From: Frankia sp. RB7
GTDB taxonomy: Bacteria; Pseudomonadota; Alphaproteobacteria; Rhizobiales; Xanthobacteraceae
Reading direction: 5' to 3'
Assembly (NCBI GenBank): GCA_030403585.1
Contig: JAUEPE010000015.1
Location: 62,001 to 126,000, forward strand
Length of the DNA stretch: 64,000 nt
Shown here: piece after piece, positions 29,636 through 39,051 of the stretch
How the letters are laid out: each line of letters starts with the position of its first letter
Position numbering within the stretch: position 1 is the first letter of the stretch
The notes under the pieces: model-generated
Told to the model about the DNA's origin: nothing
Databases searched by the model: none
What the model saw: only the letters and a program-made list of their open reading frames with translations
Position numbers and translations under genes: made by a program

Positions 29636-30772
29636 CTATCGCCGGGCGGAAACGCGTCCGCTCTCGACGTCAAAGACTTCGCCACCAGCGCCGATCTCGG
29701 CAAACGCGGCCGGGTCCGCGCCGGTCAGCCAGACCTGCGCGCCGAGCTTGCGCAGCTCGTCGAACAGCGCGGCGCGGCGGTTCGGATCGAGATGCGCGAC
29801 GACCTCGTCGAGCAGCAACAGCGGCACGATACCGGTCATCTCGGCGACCAGCGTCGCATGCGCCAGCACGAGGCCAATCAGCAGCGCCTTCTGCTCGCCG
29901 GTCGAGCCATCGCGCGCGGGCATGCTTTTCGGCGCATAGATCACCTGGAGATCGGTCAGATGCGGGCCGTCGGTGGTGCGGCCGGCGATCGCGTCGCGCG
30001 GGCGGTTGTCGCGCAGGATCTGGCGGTAGCGGTCCTCGACCGACGTCGCGGTCTCGGTCAGCAGTGCGTTCTCCATCCAGCCGTCGAGCGCGATCTGCGC
30101 CGACGGAAACGCGGATTGTTGCGCGCGAACGTTGAGCATACCGGTGAGCCGCGCCGCGGTCTGGCCGCGCGTTGCGGCGACCGCAACCGCGAGCTCGGCG
30201 GTCTCGCGCTCGATCGCATCACACCAATGGTCGTCGTAATTGCGCGTCTCGAGCAGGCGGTTGCGCGACCGCAGCGAACGTTCGAGCGCGTTGATGCGGC
30301 TGGAATGCTCGCTGTCGATTGCGAGCACCAGGCGGTCGAAGAAGCGCCGCCGATCGGACCCAGCGCCCATGAACAGCCCGTCCATCGCCGGCGTCAGCCA
30401 CACCATGCGGATATGGTCGCCGAAGGCGGCTGCCGAATTGACCGGCTCGCGGTCGATGCGGCAGCGCCGGCTGACCGGGCTGTCTGCGCGCGGCGGTTCG
30501 AGGCCGGTGCCGAGCGTGGCAAGCCCCAGCGCGCCCTCGACCTGCGCGGACACGGCCCAGGAGCCGTCGCCCTGGTTGTCGGCGACGTCCTCCAGCGTGG
30601 CGCGCCGCAAGCCCCGTCCCGGCGACAGGAACGAGATCGCCTCGATGCAATTGGTCTTGCCCGCCCCGTTGGGCCCGACCAGCGCCACCATGTCAGCCGC
30701 CGTCTCGAGCCCCGCCGCCCGATAATTGCGAAAATGCGTCAGCGTCAGGCGATGAATGCGGGAGGGGGTCAT
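29636..30772 (-). CDS. recF: DNA replication and repair protein RecF
   Basis: 378-aa SMC-like ATPase that helps load RecA at gapped DNA and stalled forks. Walker A is GPNGAGKTN near the N-terminus, the family signature LSPGRGLR follows, and the C-terminal part carries the ABC signature region and Walker B (PLLLLDEVVAHLD). I start at ATG 30772 (MTPSRIHR), the usual RecF start; the frame extends eight codons to 30796. Lies 77 bases after dnaN on the same strand. Confidence 0.96.
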   Translation of the reverse strand: MTPSRIHRLTLTHFRNYRAAGLETAADMVALVGPNGAGKTNCIEAISFLSPGRGLRRATLEDVADNQGDGSWAVSAQVEGALGLATLGTGLEPPRADSPVSRRCRIDREPVNSAAAFGDHIRMVWLTPAMDGLFMGAGSDRRRFFDRLVLAIDSEHSSRINALERSLRSRNRLLETRNYDDHWCDAIERETAELAVAVAATRGQTAARLTGMLNVRAQQSAFPSAQIALDGWMENALLTETATSVEDRYRQILRDNRPRDAIAGRTTDGPHLTDLQVIYAPKSMPARDGSTGEQKALLIGLVLAHATLVAEMTGIVPLLLLDEVVAHLDPNRRAALFDELRKLGAQVWLTGADPAAFAEIGAGGEVFDVESGRVSARR

Positions 30773-30849
30773 GCTGTCTTTGTCACAGGCGCGCATCGGC
30801 AGCGCCGTCTATGACGGATGTAGTCAATGCGTGGCGACGTCGGTAGCCC

Positions 30850-31968
30850 TCACACCCGCATCGGCATCAGCACATACAGCGCGCTCTTGTCGTCCTTGTC
30901 CTGCACCAGGGTCGGCGAGCCGGGGTCGGCGAGCTTCAGCGTGGCGACGTCGCCTTCGATCTGGGCGGCGATGTCGAGCAGATAGCGGGAGTTGAAGCCG
31001 ATATCGAGCGCGTCGGAGGCGTACTCGACCTCGATCTCTTCGGTGGCGCTGCCGGAATCCGGATTGGTCACCGAGAGCACCAGCTTGCCCGGCGACAGCG
31101 ACAGCTTCACCGCGCGGCCGCGCTCGCTGGAGATGGTCGAGACGCGATCGACCGCGTTCTCGAAGTCCTTCTTGTCGACCACGAGCTCCTTGTCGTTGCC
31201 TTGCGGAATGACGCGGCCGTAATCGGGGAAAGTGCCGTCGATCAGTTTCGAGGTCAGCACCACATTCCCGATGGTGAAGCGGATTTTTGCCTGCGACAGC
31301 TCGATCGTGACCTCGGCCTCGCTGTCCTCGATCAGGCGCTGCACCTCGCCGACGGTTTTCCGCGGCACGATCACGCCGGGCATGCCCTCGGCGCCCTTGG
31401 GCTGGACCAAATCGAGCTGGGCGAGGCGGTGGCCGTCGGTGGCAACGCCGCGCAGGGTCGCGGCTTTCGCCGTGCCGGCGGCATGCAGATAGATGCCGTT
31501 GAGATAATAGCGCGTCTCTTCGGTCGAGATCGCGAACTGGGTGCGGTCGATCAGCCGCTTGACGTCCTTGGCGGCGAGATTGAACGAGTGCGACAAATCG
31601 CCGGCGGCGAGATCCGGGAAGTCGTTCTCCGGCAGGGTCTGCAGCGTGAAGCGGGAGCGGCCGGCGCGGATCGCCAGCACGGCGCGGTCGCCGTCGGCTT
31701 CCAGCACGATCTGCGAGCCGTCCGGCAGCTTGCGCACGATATCGTAGAACATGTGCGCCGGCACGGTGGTTGAGCCGGCGGTCGCGGTTTCCGCCGGCAG
31801 CGTCTCGGTCACCTCGAGGTCGAGGTCGGTCGCCTTCAGCGACAATTTCGCGTTCTCGGCGCGGACCAGCACGTTGCCCAGGATCGGAATCGTGTTGCGG
31901 CGCTCGACCACGCGATGGACATGGCCCAGCGATTTCAGGAGTTGCGCGCGTTCGACCGTAACCTTCAT
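30850..31968 (-). CDS. dnaN: DNA polymerase III beta subunit (sliding clamp)
   Basis: 372 aa, normal for an alphaproteobacterial clamp. It begins MKVTVERAQLLKSLGHVHRVVERRNTIP, with the typical NTIPIL segment, has three similar clamp domains (TDGHRLA in the second), and ends with the YVLMPMRV peptide characteristic of DnaN C-termini. The ATG at 31968 is chosen over a longer frame to 32073 because clamp proteins begin here. Located between dnaA and recF. Confidence 0.97.
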   Translation of the reverse strand: MKVTVERAQLLKSLGHVHRVVERRNTIPILGNVLVRAENAKLSLKATDLDLEVTETLPAETATAGSTTVPAHMFYDIVRKLPDGSQIVLEADGDRAVLAIRAGRSRFTLQTLPENDFPDLAAGDLSHSFNLAAKDVKRLIDRTQFAISTEETRYYLNGIYLHAAGTAKAATLRGVATDGHRLAQLDLVQPKGAEGMPGVIVPRKTVGEVQRLIEDSEAEVTIELSQAKIRFTIGNVVLTSKLIDGTFPDYGRVIPQGNDKELVVDKKDFENAVDRVSTISSERGRAVKLSLSPGKLVLSVTNPDSGSATEEIEVEYASDALDIGFNSRYLLDIAAQIEGDVATLKLADPGSPTLVQDKDDKSALYVLMPMRV

Positions 31969-32242
31969 TGCACTACTCGCCCGATCCCCAAAGATGGAAA
32001 AAGCCGGGCGGAGGAAAGCGCGCCGCGGCACCGAAGACCCCGGAAAGCCGGATTGTCCAGCCGATATGACCAAAGCCGTCAGGGTCGCGCAAGGTGGCGC
32101 GTAAAACCATCCGTTTCAAGGGATTGCGGGCTGGTTCCCCACGATTTACAGGCAGAAATAATGGCACCGCCCGGGCAAACGAAGACCGCCGCCCGGGTAT
32201 GGCCGGGACGGCGGGAGGTGGGGAGAGGGGACGCCTAGGCGT

Positions 32243-33658
32243 TTATTCCTGAAGCTGGCGCTTGAGCGACTCGACTTCCTCGGACAGCGCATTGTCCTTG
32301 GACACCAGGGCCTCGATCTTGCGCACGGCGTGCAGCACCGTGGTGTGGTCGCGACCACCGAAGCGGCGGCCGATCTCGGGGAGCGAGCGCAGGGTCAGCG
32401 TCTTGGCGAGGTACATCGCCACCTGGCGCGGCCGCACCACATTGGCGGTCCGGCGCGATGACAGGAGGTCGGAGCGGCTGACATTATATTGCCGTGCCAC
32501 CACGCGCTGGATGTCCTCGATCTTGATCCGCTTCGGCTCCTGCGGCCGGATCAGGTCGCGCACCTCGTGCTCCGCCATCTCCAGCGTCACCGGACGGTTG
32601 TTGAGCTTCGAGTGCGCCAGCAGACGGTTGATCGCGCCTTCGAGATCCCTGCCATTGTGGGTGATGGCGCGGGCCAGATAGGTCAGCACCTCCTCGGGCA
32701 CCTCGAACGTCGCATGGTGGGCGCGGGCGGCTGCGACGCGCGACTTGAGAATGCCATGGCGCAGCTCTTCGCCGAGCGAGGCCATCTCGACCACGAGGCC
32801 GCCGGCCAGCCGCGAGCGCACGCGGTCATCGAGGCTTTCGAGATCGGACGGCGGACGGTCGGCCGCGATCACGACCTGACGACCGGCGTCGATCAGCGCG
32901 TTCAGCGTGTGACAGAACTCGGCCTGCGTCGACTTGCCCTGCAGGAACTGGAGATCGTCGATGACGAGCACGTCGATGCCGCGCAGCGCTTCCTTGAAGG
33001 CGAGCGCCGTCTGCGTCTTCAGCGCGGCGACGAAGCCGTACATGAATTTCTCCGCGGTGAGATAAAGCACCTTGCGCTCGTTGCCGGAATTGCCGGCCCA
33101 GGTCACCGCCTGCAGCAGATGCGTCTTGCCCAGGCCAACGCCGGCATGGATGTAGAGCGGGTTGAACATCACGGCATCGCCGCGGCGACCTTCGGCGACC
33201 TGACGCGCGGCGGCGTGCGCCAGCGTGTTGGAGCGGCCGACGACGAAGCTTGCAAAGGTCAGGCGCGGATCGAGCGGCGAGCCGCCGAGCGCATCATGAT
33301 TGGCGGAAACCGGCGCGGTCGCGGTCGAACGCAGCTCGGCCGCCGGCGCACGGCGCGTCTCGACCGGCGCGGGCGCTTCCTTCGACTGCAGCACGGGGCG
33401 CACCGCGGAGCGGACGGTGAGATCGATGCGATGCACTTCCGGCATCTCGGCCTGCCAGCACGACAGCACGCGCTCGGCATAATGGGCCTGGATCCAGCTC
33501 TTCAGGAAGCGGGTCGGCACCGAGAGACGCACGCTCTCCTCCTGCACGCCTTCGAGATCCATACGCGCAAACCAGCTCGTGTAGACGTCTTCGCCGACGT
33601 TCGAGCGCAGCCGGCTCTTCACGCGTGACCAGCGATCCTGTTCCGATGTCGTCATCAT
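32243..33658 (-). CDS. dnaA: Chromosomal replication initiator DnaA
   Basis: 471 aa. Domain I at the N-terminus ([22 protein letters not shown]), a variable linker (about residues 85-130, Pro/Ala-rich), then the AAA+ domain with Walker A GVGLGKTH (about 173-180) and Walker [10 protein letters not shown] (about 230-238), and domain IV with the box-recognition signature [16 protein letters not shown] near the end. Two consecutive ATGs (33658, 33655) are possible starts. The upstream gap of 1.28 kb to rpsT is the candidate origin. Confidence 0.97.
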   Translation of the reverse strand: MMTTSEQDRWSRVKSRLRSNVGEDVYTSWFARMDLEGVQEESVRLSVPTRFLKSWIQAHYAERVLSCWQAEMPEVHRIDLTVRSAVRPVLQSKEAPAPVETRRAPAAELRSTATAPVSANHDALGGSPLDPRLTFASFVVGRSNTLAHAAARQVAEGRRGDAVMFNPLYIHAGVGLGKTHLLQAVTWAGNSGNERKVLYLTAEKFMYGFVAALKTQTALAFKEALRGIDVLVIDDLQFLQGKSTQAEFCHTLNALIDAGRQVVIAADRPPSDLESLDDRVRSRLAGGLVVEMASLGEELRHGILKSRVAAARAHHATFEVPEEVLTYLARAITHNGRDLEGAINRLLAHSKLNNRPVTLEMAEHEVRDLIRPQEPKRIKIEDIQRVVARQYNVSRSDLLSSRRTANVVRPRQVAMYLAKTLTLRSLPEIGRRFGGRDHTTVLHAVRKIEALVSKDNALSEEVESLKRQLQE

Positions 33659-34942
33659 TTGAGAACTTTTCTTGAGAGATAAGGTTGCGTTGTGAGCGCC
33701 ACGCAAAGTTCCTGCCAGCAGGGTTTCTGCAATGACGCGACCTCGAGCGAGTCCATCGTCGGGCACAGCTTGGCCGTTCGGCGCGAACGCCGCGGTCAGA
33801 TCAGCGATGTCAGAGATGGAGTGTTCGCGAGGTCAGCGCGTACTCGGCGCCCCGTCACAGGCGGGGGGCTGGTAGTGCGACGGATCCAGAACGGCATCGT
33901 TGGAAATGGAAACTTGTTTCAATACCGCGTTGAGTCCGTAAGACATGATACCTCCCCGTCCTGCCGTGATTGCTCACGGCAAGGTCCTGCGTGTCCTAGA
34001 AGACAACTGCGACCAAGGTCGCCGATGTCCCGCCCGTCTGCACTGTTCGTCCGCTCGGCTACGCCATCATGCGTGTCGAGGTAGCTTCATGACGTCCCTC
34101 ATTTGCGCTTGGCACGAGCGAGATTGAGAAAATCCCGCTTGGAGACATTTAGACAAAGAGCTACCGTTCCCACATTGCTGTGGGTTTTGATCCGACAATC
34201 ACTTGTTGAAGCGTCGCCTACGTGCACACCGCCGCCGATTTGCACGCTCGCCCCGTTTCCAAAACCGCGCTGGTCTCAAGATCGTGGGCGCCGCGAACGA
34301 CTTAAGGAATACACCAAGCGGAAAGACTCGCAATGAAATTGATTCACACTTGAGGCGTTTAAAATCTTGACCAGCGTTAACGCCGCGCGGGAGTTGTTCA
34401 CAGGCTTGAGACCAAGTTTCTGGATTCGTGCACAGATTCGAAAATGCGGCGCGTCATGTGACAACGACTCCCCTACCGCCAAAAATTTTTTACAAAAGCG
34501 TCACGCACGCGCCGTGCGCGCGAATTTTCCAAATGCTTGGCGCCGCTATGTCGATAAGTGATTAGCGAGACACCGTTTTTTGAGTCTTGTTTCACAGGGT
34601 AACCCCGGAGCGAAATATGTTCCGGTGAAACTACGGTGTGCAGAACTCGCGTGTGCGAGAATGCAAACTGAGCCCGCCCCGCAGGGGTTTTTCGCACCGC
34701 GGTGAAAGTTTCCACTGTTGCAAAAACAGCGGCAGAAAACCGACAGGTAAAATTACGGGCGCAGCATAGCGAAGACGACGAGACTCTTCCAACGCAAGAT
34801 TGGTCGCCCAACGACCGCAAGCGTGAATTGTGACAGGCAACAAAAAGCCCGGCGCGAAGCCGGGCTGATTGACGTGTGCGATGTTCACTTGACCCGATCG
34901 GATGAGACGATCGGCTCGCGTCGGCGAACTTGTTTCGCGAAC
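33659..34942. other. Candidate chromosomal origin region (oriC) between dnaA and rpsT
   Basis: 1284 bases without a convincing gene, noticeably more AT-rich than the window, especially 34100-34800. DnaA-box-like 9-mers (consensus TTATNCACA) are at 34340-34348 (TGATTCACA, one mismatch), 34394-34402 (TTGTTCACA, one mismatch), 34426-34434 (TCGTGCACA, two), 34588-34596 (TGTTTCACA, two), and inverted at 34549-34557 (TGTCGATAA, one mismatch to TGTGGATAA). An AT tract at 34481-34497 (AAAAATTTTTTACAAAA) could be the unwinding element. The part next to dnaA (33659-33960) should hold its promoter. No box is perfect, and some alphaproteobacteria have oriC near hemE instead. Confidence 0.45.
34842..34866 (-). 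terminator. Intrinsic terminator of rpsT
   Basis: On the minus strand, AGCCCGGCTTCGCGCCGGGCT forms a GC-rich stem with a tight loop, followed at once by a run of five T. It lies about 75 bases after the rpsT stop. Confidence 0.88.
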
Positions 34943-35212
34943 TTACTGGGCGGCGAGCTTGGCGATCTGCGCGGTGAGGCGCGAGACTTTGCGGCTGGCG
35001 TTGTTCTTGTGAATGATGTTGCGCTGGGCGGCGCGCATCAGCGCGGGCTCGGCGTTGGCCAGCGCCTTGACGGCGGCGGCGCGATCGCCGGTCGCGATGG
35101 CTTCCTCGACGTTACGCACGGCACCGCGCATCTGGGTGCGGCGCGACTTGTTGACGGCGGTGCGGCGGGCGATCTTGCGCGTCGCTTTCTTGGCGGAGGT
35201 GGTGTTGGCCAT
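34943..35212 (-). CDS. rpsT: 30S ribosomal protein S20
   Basis: 89 aa, very basic and helical, standard length. It begins [22 protein letters not shown], and has the conserved [15 protein letters not shown] and the [17 protein letters not shown] segment. A clear terminator follows. Neighbouring dnaA on one side and the candidate origin between them is a common rhizobial arrangement. Confidence 0.96.
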   Translation of the reverse strand: MANTTSAKKATRKIARRTAVNKSRRTQMRGAVRNVEEAIATGDRAAAVKALANAEPALMRAAQRNIIHKNNASRKVSRLTAQIAKLAAQ

Positions 35213-35598
35213 GGTCTCAATGTCCTTTGCGGGTACCGGTCGCGTCTTGGTCGGGTAGCGCCGGCAGCTTGACCGCGGAATCGACGCTCGGATTTAAGGT
35301 GTTCGGTTGCTGGGCCGTTCCCGGAACATGAGCGATAAGCCTTGCGGCCATCTCTGAGGCTCAAAAGAGCCTGCAACTGCTCAAAGAACAGCGGCGGCAG
35401 GATTGCGCCCGCCGCCAGTTGGCGCCCTTATAGAGGGGGTCTTTGGCACCGTCAACGCTTTAGGGCTGGAAAAGCAGGCCCAAGGGCGTGCCAAGGGGGC
35501 CGTAACGCCCTGATGAGGTTGAATTTCTGCCGTCTCCCGGCTATTGGCTGACGGCGTTTATTGGGGTCCTCCGATCGGATGGCCTGAGAGGGTGGGGC
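35213..35598. other. Intergenic region upstream of rpsT
   Basis: 386 bases between two divergent genes. It should contain the rpsT promoter on the minus strand. A GGCGGCAGG/CCCGCCGCC inverted pair lies at 35391-35418. I see no further gene, repeat or RNA. Confidence 0.45.
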
Positions 35599-35916
35599 AT
35601 GATCCGCGGCTTTTTCCGACTGATTGGGCTGTTGCTGCTGGCCGGCGGGTTCTTCTTCATGGTCTATGACGGCGCCCGCTGGGTGGCCGACCAGACCCTG
35701 CGCTTCACCCGGTTCGGCCAATTCTGGAACGATATCAACCAGGCCAGCCAGTCGGCCTTCCGGACCTGGGTCGAGGCCAAGGCGCCCTGGCTCTGGACCT
35801 CGGTGATCCGCCTGGTGCTGGACCAGCCGGTTTTCGCCGTCCTCGGCCTCCTCGGCATTTTGCTGATGATCCTGTTCCGCCCGCGCAAGCCGCTGATCGG
35901 CTATTCCCGGGATTGA
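35599..35916 (+). CDS. Small membrane protein, two TM segments
   Basis: 105 aa, function unknown. A first hydrophobic segment at residues about 7-23 (LIGLLLLAGGFFFMVYD) and a second near 79-95 (VFAVLGLLGILLMILF) flank an amphipathic, Trp-containing soluble part. The C-terminus is basic (RPRKPLIGYSRD). The RxxG-type opening and GAGAGGGTGGGGC before ATG support the start. The last codons and stop lie inside a 24-base tandem repeat. Confidence 0.75.
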   Translation: MIRGFFRLIGLLLLAGGFFFMVYDGARWVADQTLRFTRFGQFWNDINQASQSAFRTWVEAKAPWLWTSVIRLVLDQPVFAVLGLLGILLMILFRPRKPLIGYSRD

Positions 35917-35964
35917 TCTTTCAATTCCCGCCGGGATTGATCTTTCAATTCCCGCCGGGATTGA
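35909..35964. repeat. 24-base tandem repeat, two and a third copies
   Basis: Unit GGGATTGATCTTTCAATTCC plus CGCC, at 35909-35932 and 35933-35956, then a partial GGGATTGA. Each unit is itself an imperfect palindrome (GGGATTGA against TCAATTCCC). The first unit includes the stop codon of the small membrane protein gene. Confidence 0.85.
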
Positions 35965-36096
35965 GCCGCGAACGAGGGGCGGCGTAACAAGACTGCCGCT
36001 TCCCGCGTAAAGACCTATATTCCCACTCGATCGCGAGCACGCCGCCTGAGCATCTGGCTCGGGCGCGCGACAGCTCGTTTTTTCGGAGATCCGATC

Positions 36097-36753
36097 ATGC
36101 TGTTCATGCGCAAGACCACCGCACTGCCGAGCGCAGCTGACGCGCTGCCCGGTCGTGCGCAACCGATTCCGACTGCGAGCACCCATTTCGTCAACGGCGC
36201 CAAGCTCGCACCGCCTTATCCCGCAGGCCTCGAGCAGGCCGTGTTCGGGCTCGGCTGCTTCTGGGGCGCCGAGCGCAAATTCTGGGAGCTCGGCGACGGC
36301 ATCCATGCGACCGCTGTCGGCTATGCCGGCGGTCACACGCCGAACCCGACCTATGAAGAGACCTGTTCAGGACGCACCGGCCACACCGAAGTGGTGCTGG
36401 TCGTATTCGATCCGAAGAAAATCTCTTACGAGAAGCTCCTGAAGACGTTCTGGGAGAACCACAACCCGACGCAGGGCATGCGCCAGGGCAACGATGCCGG
36501 CACGCAGTATCGAAGCGCGATCTACACGACCTCCGACGCACAGAAGAAAGCGGCCGACGAGTCGAAGGCGCTCTATCAGAAGGCGCTCAGCGCGAAGCGT
36601 CTCGGTGCCATCACCACCGAGATCGCGCCGGCCGGCGCATTCTATTTCGCCGAGGACTATCATCAGCAATATCTGGCAAAGAATCCCGCCGGCTATTGCG
36701 GCTTGGGTGGCACCGGCGTGTCGTGTCCGATCGGTGTGGGCGTGAGCACGTAA
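36097..36753 (+). CDS. msrA: Peptide-methionine (S)-S-oxide reductase
   Basis: Repairs oxidised methionine in proteins. 218 aa with the active-site motif GCFWGAE carrying the catalytic Cys, the conserved [33 protein letters not shown], and a C-terminal [12 protein letters not shown] with resolving cysteines. No signal peptide, so cytosolic. CGGAG lies eight bases before ATG 36097. Followed by a palindromic repeat. Confidence 0.96.
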   Translation: MLFMRKTTALPSAADALPGRAQPIPTASTHFVNGAKLAPPYPAGLEQAVFGLGCFWGAERKFWELGDGIHATAVGYAGGHTPNPTYEETCSGRTGHTEVVLVVFDPKKISYEKLLKTFWENHNPTQGMRQGNDAGTQYRSAIYTTSDAQKKAADESKALYQKALSAKRLGAITTEIAPAGAFYFAEDYHQQYLAKNPAGYCGLGGTGVSCPIGVGVST

Positions 36754-36774
36754 GCTTGCGGCAGACTCGGTGCA

Positions 36775-36910
36775 CCTCTCCCGCTTGCTTGCGGGAGAGG
36801 TCGCATTGCATCGGAGATGCAATGCGGGTGAGGGTTCTCTCCTCTTGGGGAGTGTCCCGTTATGGAGACACCCTCTCCCCACCCCTCTCCCGCAAGCAAG
36901 CGGGAGAGGG
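36775..36910. repeat. Palindromic intergenic repeat, family C
   Basis: CCTCTCCCGCTTGCTTGCGG at the left, inverse CCGCAAGCAAGCGGGAGAGG at the right; inside is a second small hairpin, GCATTGCATC/GATGCAATGC. Closest to the copy at 26930-27056. Confidence 0.82.
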
Positions 36911-36966
36911 AGCGCATCTGCATCCGCGGCACGCATCGTCGCGCCCAAGCCCCCCTCAACCCTTTG

Positions 36967-36974
36967 TTAACCAT
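36967..36974 (+). promoter_or_regulatory. TTAACCAT motif, possible CtrA half-site
   Basis: TTAACCAT lies 37 bases upstream of the lipoprotein start. CtrA in alphaproteobacteria binds TTAA-containing sites with this extended form. There is no second TTAA at the usual seven-base spacing, so this is weak evidence. Confidence 0.3.
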
Positions 36975-37010
36975 AACCGGTGCATCACTGAAGCTGTCTC
37001 GTTCCGAGGG

Positions 37011-37760
37011 ATGGCTCCGGTGCCGGTTGCACGCGCGTTTCGATGGTCGATCCTGGCAGCGTCCGCCGCGCTGGTCCTTGGCGGCTGCATGCAGACCACC
37101 GGGCCCGTCGTATACGGGCAACCCCGTCCCGATCTCGACACCATGGCCTATGGCCAGCCCTACAGCGCTCCGCAGCCGGTCGTCGTTGCCAACAACGGTG
37201 GCGGCGCCATTGCCGCGCTCAGCAATTCCTTTTCATCGGGGCCTGCGCCGATGCCGGTCGCCTATGCCGCGCCGATGATGGCCGCACCCGTGCGCTACGA
37301 CGCCTCCTATCACCTCGATGCCGGCGACAAGCTGCGCGTCGTGGTCTACGGCCAGGAAGGTCTCACCAACAGCTACGCCATCGATGCCGGCGGCTCCATC
37401 ACCATGCCGCTGATCGGCGCGGTGCCGGCGCGCGGCCGCACCACCGCAGGGCTCGCCGGCGAAATCGCCGCGCGTCTGCGCAACGGCTATATCCGCGAGC
37501 CGTCTGTCGCCGTGGAGATCGAGTCCTACCGCCCGTTCTTCATCCTCGGCGAAGTCGCAGCCCCCGGCCAATATCCTTACGTGCCGAACATGACCGTCGA
37601 AAGCGCAGTCGCGATCGCCGGCGGCTTCTCGCCGCGCGCCAAGCGCGACGTGGTGACCGTCACCCACACGGAAGGCGGCGGCTCCATGCGTGCCGTCGTG
37701 CCGCTCGGCACGCCCGTCAGCCCCGGCGACACCGTGTTCGTCGGCGAGCGCTGGTTCTAG
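37011..37760 (+). CDS. Polysaccharide export (Wza/SLBB-type) outer-membrane lipoprotein
   Basis: 249 aa. A lipoprotein signal ends with LVLGGC (Cys26). The mature protein has a Pro/Ala/Met-rich spacer followed by the Poly_export domain, with HLDAGDKLRVVVYGQ, GSITMPLIGAV and an SLBB-like segment (FFILGEVAAPGQYPY). Such proteins form the outer-membrane export channel for capsule or exopolysaccharide, but no glycosyltransferase or Wzc gene is adjacent. An in-frame GTG at 37020 has the GAGGG ribosome site at better spacing than ATG 37011, so translation may begin three codons later. The frame extends far upstream through the repeat; that is rejected. Confidence 0.86.
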   Translation: MAPVPVARAFRWSILAASAALVLGGCMQTTGPVVYGQPRPDLDTMAYGQPYSAPQPVVVANNGGGAIAALSNSFSSGPAPMPVAYAAPMMAAPVRYDASYHLDAGDKLRVVVYGQEGLTNSYAIDAGGSITMPLIGAVPARGRTTAGLAGEIAARLRNGYIREPSVAVEIESYRPFFILGEVAAPGQYPYVPNMTVESAVAIAGGFSPRAKRDVVTVTHTEGGGSMRAVVPLGTPVSPGDTVFVGERWF

Positions 37761-37783
37761 GTTTCAGCCCAACTCTATCCTTT

Positions 37784-37823
37784 CGTCATTCCGGGGCGCG
37801 CGCAGCGCGAGCCCGGAATGACG
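37784..37823. repeat. Short palindrome CGTCATTCCGGGG/CCCGGAATGACG
   Basis: A 40-base near-perfect hairpin between convergent genes. The outer CGTCATTCC arm is similar in style to the other repeats of the window, although it has its own sequence. Confidence 0.7.
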
Positions 37824-37842
37824 AAGGAGAGAGTCGTGCGTC

Positions 37843-38514
37843 CTATTTCAAATGCTTCGCGAAAAACGCCAGGCTGCGCGGCCAGGCGATCTCGGAGCTG
37901 GCCTTGTCGTAGCTCGGCCGCTCGTCGCAATGGAAGCCGTGCTGCGCGCCGGGATAGATGAAGACCTCGACATCGGGCCGCTTCGCCTTGACGGTCTCGA
38001 CATCGGTCAGCGGAATGCCGGCATCCTTCTCGCCGAAATGCAGCTGCGTCGGCACCTTCGGCTTCTCGTCGGCAAAGCGCACGACGGCGCCGCCGTAATA
38101 GCCGATCGCCGCCTTCAGGCCCGTCAACCGCGTCGCCGCGACAAAGGCGATGCTGCCGCCGAGGCAGAAGCCGATGATGCCGACCGGGCCGACGCTCTTC
38201 ACCGCATCGATCGCGGCCTGGGTGTCGCGCAGCATCGCGTCCCAATCCGGATTGGCGACGAATTTTCGCGCTTCCGCGATTTCATCGGGCGTGTAGCCCG
38301 ACTGGAAGCCCGGCGCGGAGCGGTCGAAGATCGACGGCGCGATCGCGACATAGCCTTCGCCTGCGAGGCGGTCGCAGACCGAGCGGATGTGATGATTGAC
38401 GCCAAAAATCTCCTGGATCACCACCACCGCGCCCTTCGGCGCGCCTGAGGGGTCGGCGCGATAGGCCCCAAGCTGGAAATTGTCCGACGCCGTCAGTTTG
38501 ATGTCTTGTCCCAC
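37843..38514 (-). CDS. Dienelactone hydrolase family protein
   Basis: 223-aa alpha/beta hydrolase. The nucleophile motif GFCLGG contains the family Cys (dienelactone hydrolases use Cys, not Ser), the catalytic Asp lies in HFGEKDAGIP, and the His in PGAQHGFHCD. The IQEIFGVNHHIRSV segment near the N-terminus is characteristic. I start at GTG 38514 because AAGGA precedes it by eight bases; the frame continues to 38610 through a repeat. It cleaves dienelactone in chlorocatechol pathways, but many paralogues have other substrates and no such pathway is adjacent. Confidence 0.88.
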   Translation of the reverse strand: MGQDIKLTASDNFQLGAYRADPSGAPKGAVVVIQEIFGVNHHIRSVCDRLAGEGYVAIAPSIFDRSAPGFQSGYTPDEIAEARKFVANPDWDAMLRDTQAAIDAVKSVGPVGIIGFCLGGSIAFVAATRLTGLKAAIGYYGGAVVRFADEKPKVPTQLHFGEKDAGIPLTDVETVKAKRPDVEVFIYPGAQHGFHCDERPSYDKASSEIAWPRSLAFFAKHLK

Positions 38515-38558
38515 GTGGGTTGTCCTTCTTGCTTGTCGATCTGAAAGTCGCTTTCGCT

Positions 38559-38671
38559 CCTCATCCTGAGGAGCGCGCCCTTGCGCGCGTCTCGAAGGAT
38601 GAAAGGCCAAGATGCGAGAGCCCGGCCTTCATCCTTCGAGACGCTTGCTTCGCAAGCTCCTCAGGATGAGG
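38559..38671. repeat. Palindromic intergenic repeat, family D (CCTCATCCTGAGGAGC)
   Basis: CCTCATCCTGAGGAGCGCGC, then CTCGAAGGATGAA, with the inverse TTCATCCTTCGAGACGC and GCTCCTCAGGATGAGG. A related copy is at 50695-50823. Confidence 0.8.
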
Positions 38672-38686
38672 GGAAGCAGTGGCTGC

Positions 38687-39028
38687 CTACTCCCACATCC
38701 AGTTCTCGCCGTAATCTTCCTTCCATCCTGCCAGCCGCCCATGACGGAATTGCAGGAACAGGCGGTGGCGGTAAGGGATCAGCCCACTGCCGCCGATGTC
38801 GCGAAGCGCAAGATAGATCTCGTTGCCGGGGCGCCCTTTGACATATTGCAAGGGCTGTCCGAGCACGTGCGCGGTCTGCTCCGCATCCATCCCGAACGCC
38901 AAAGGCGTGGTGTTCGACAAGGTGTCGACGAAGGGACGGCGCAGCGGCACCGTGCCGAACGGCTCGGCCTGCACCGACGCTGCCATTGAGAGAAGCGCTG
39001 CGCTCGCAGCCAGGATTGCCCGCTTCAT
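38687..39028 (-). CDS. Small secreted hypothetical protein
   Basis: 113 aa with a clear signal peptide (MKRAILAASAALLSMAASVQA, cleavage before EPFG). The mature part is about 90 aa with GTVPLRRPFVDT, FGMDAEQTAHVLGQPL and a C-terminal WKEDYGENWMWE; the middle resembles small periplasmic BamE-like proteins (FGMDAEQTAHVLGQPLQYVKG) but this is weak. ATG 39028 follows GAGGAT at eight bases; an upstream ATG at 39043 is less likely. It may be co-transcribed with the alpha/beta hydrolase whose stop is 23 bases upstream. Confidence 0.78.
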   Translation of the reverse strand: MKRAILAASAALLSMAASVQAEPFGTVPLRRPFVDTLSNTTPLAFGMDAEQTAHVLGQPLQYVKGRPGNEIYLALRDIGGSGLIPYRHRLFLQFRHGRLAGWKEDYGENWMWE

Positions 39029-39051
39029 TGCCGTGATCCTCATCTCGCCGC

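Noticed and set aside
29413..30135. 240-codon plus-strand frame across the small ORF and recF
   Set aside because: Arg-rich antisense shadow of recF with no motif.
33692..34084. 130-codon plus-strand frame upstream of dnaA
   Set aside because: No ribosome site, low-quality composition, and it lies in the dnaA promoter/origin region.
36696..37010. N-terminal extension of the export lipoprotein through the repeat
   Set aside because: It would destroy the lipoprotein signal and reads through a palindromic repeat.
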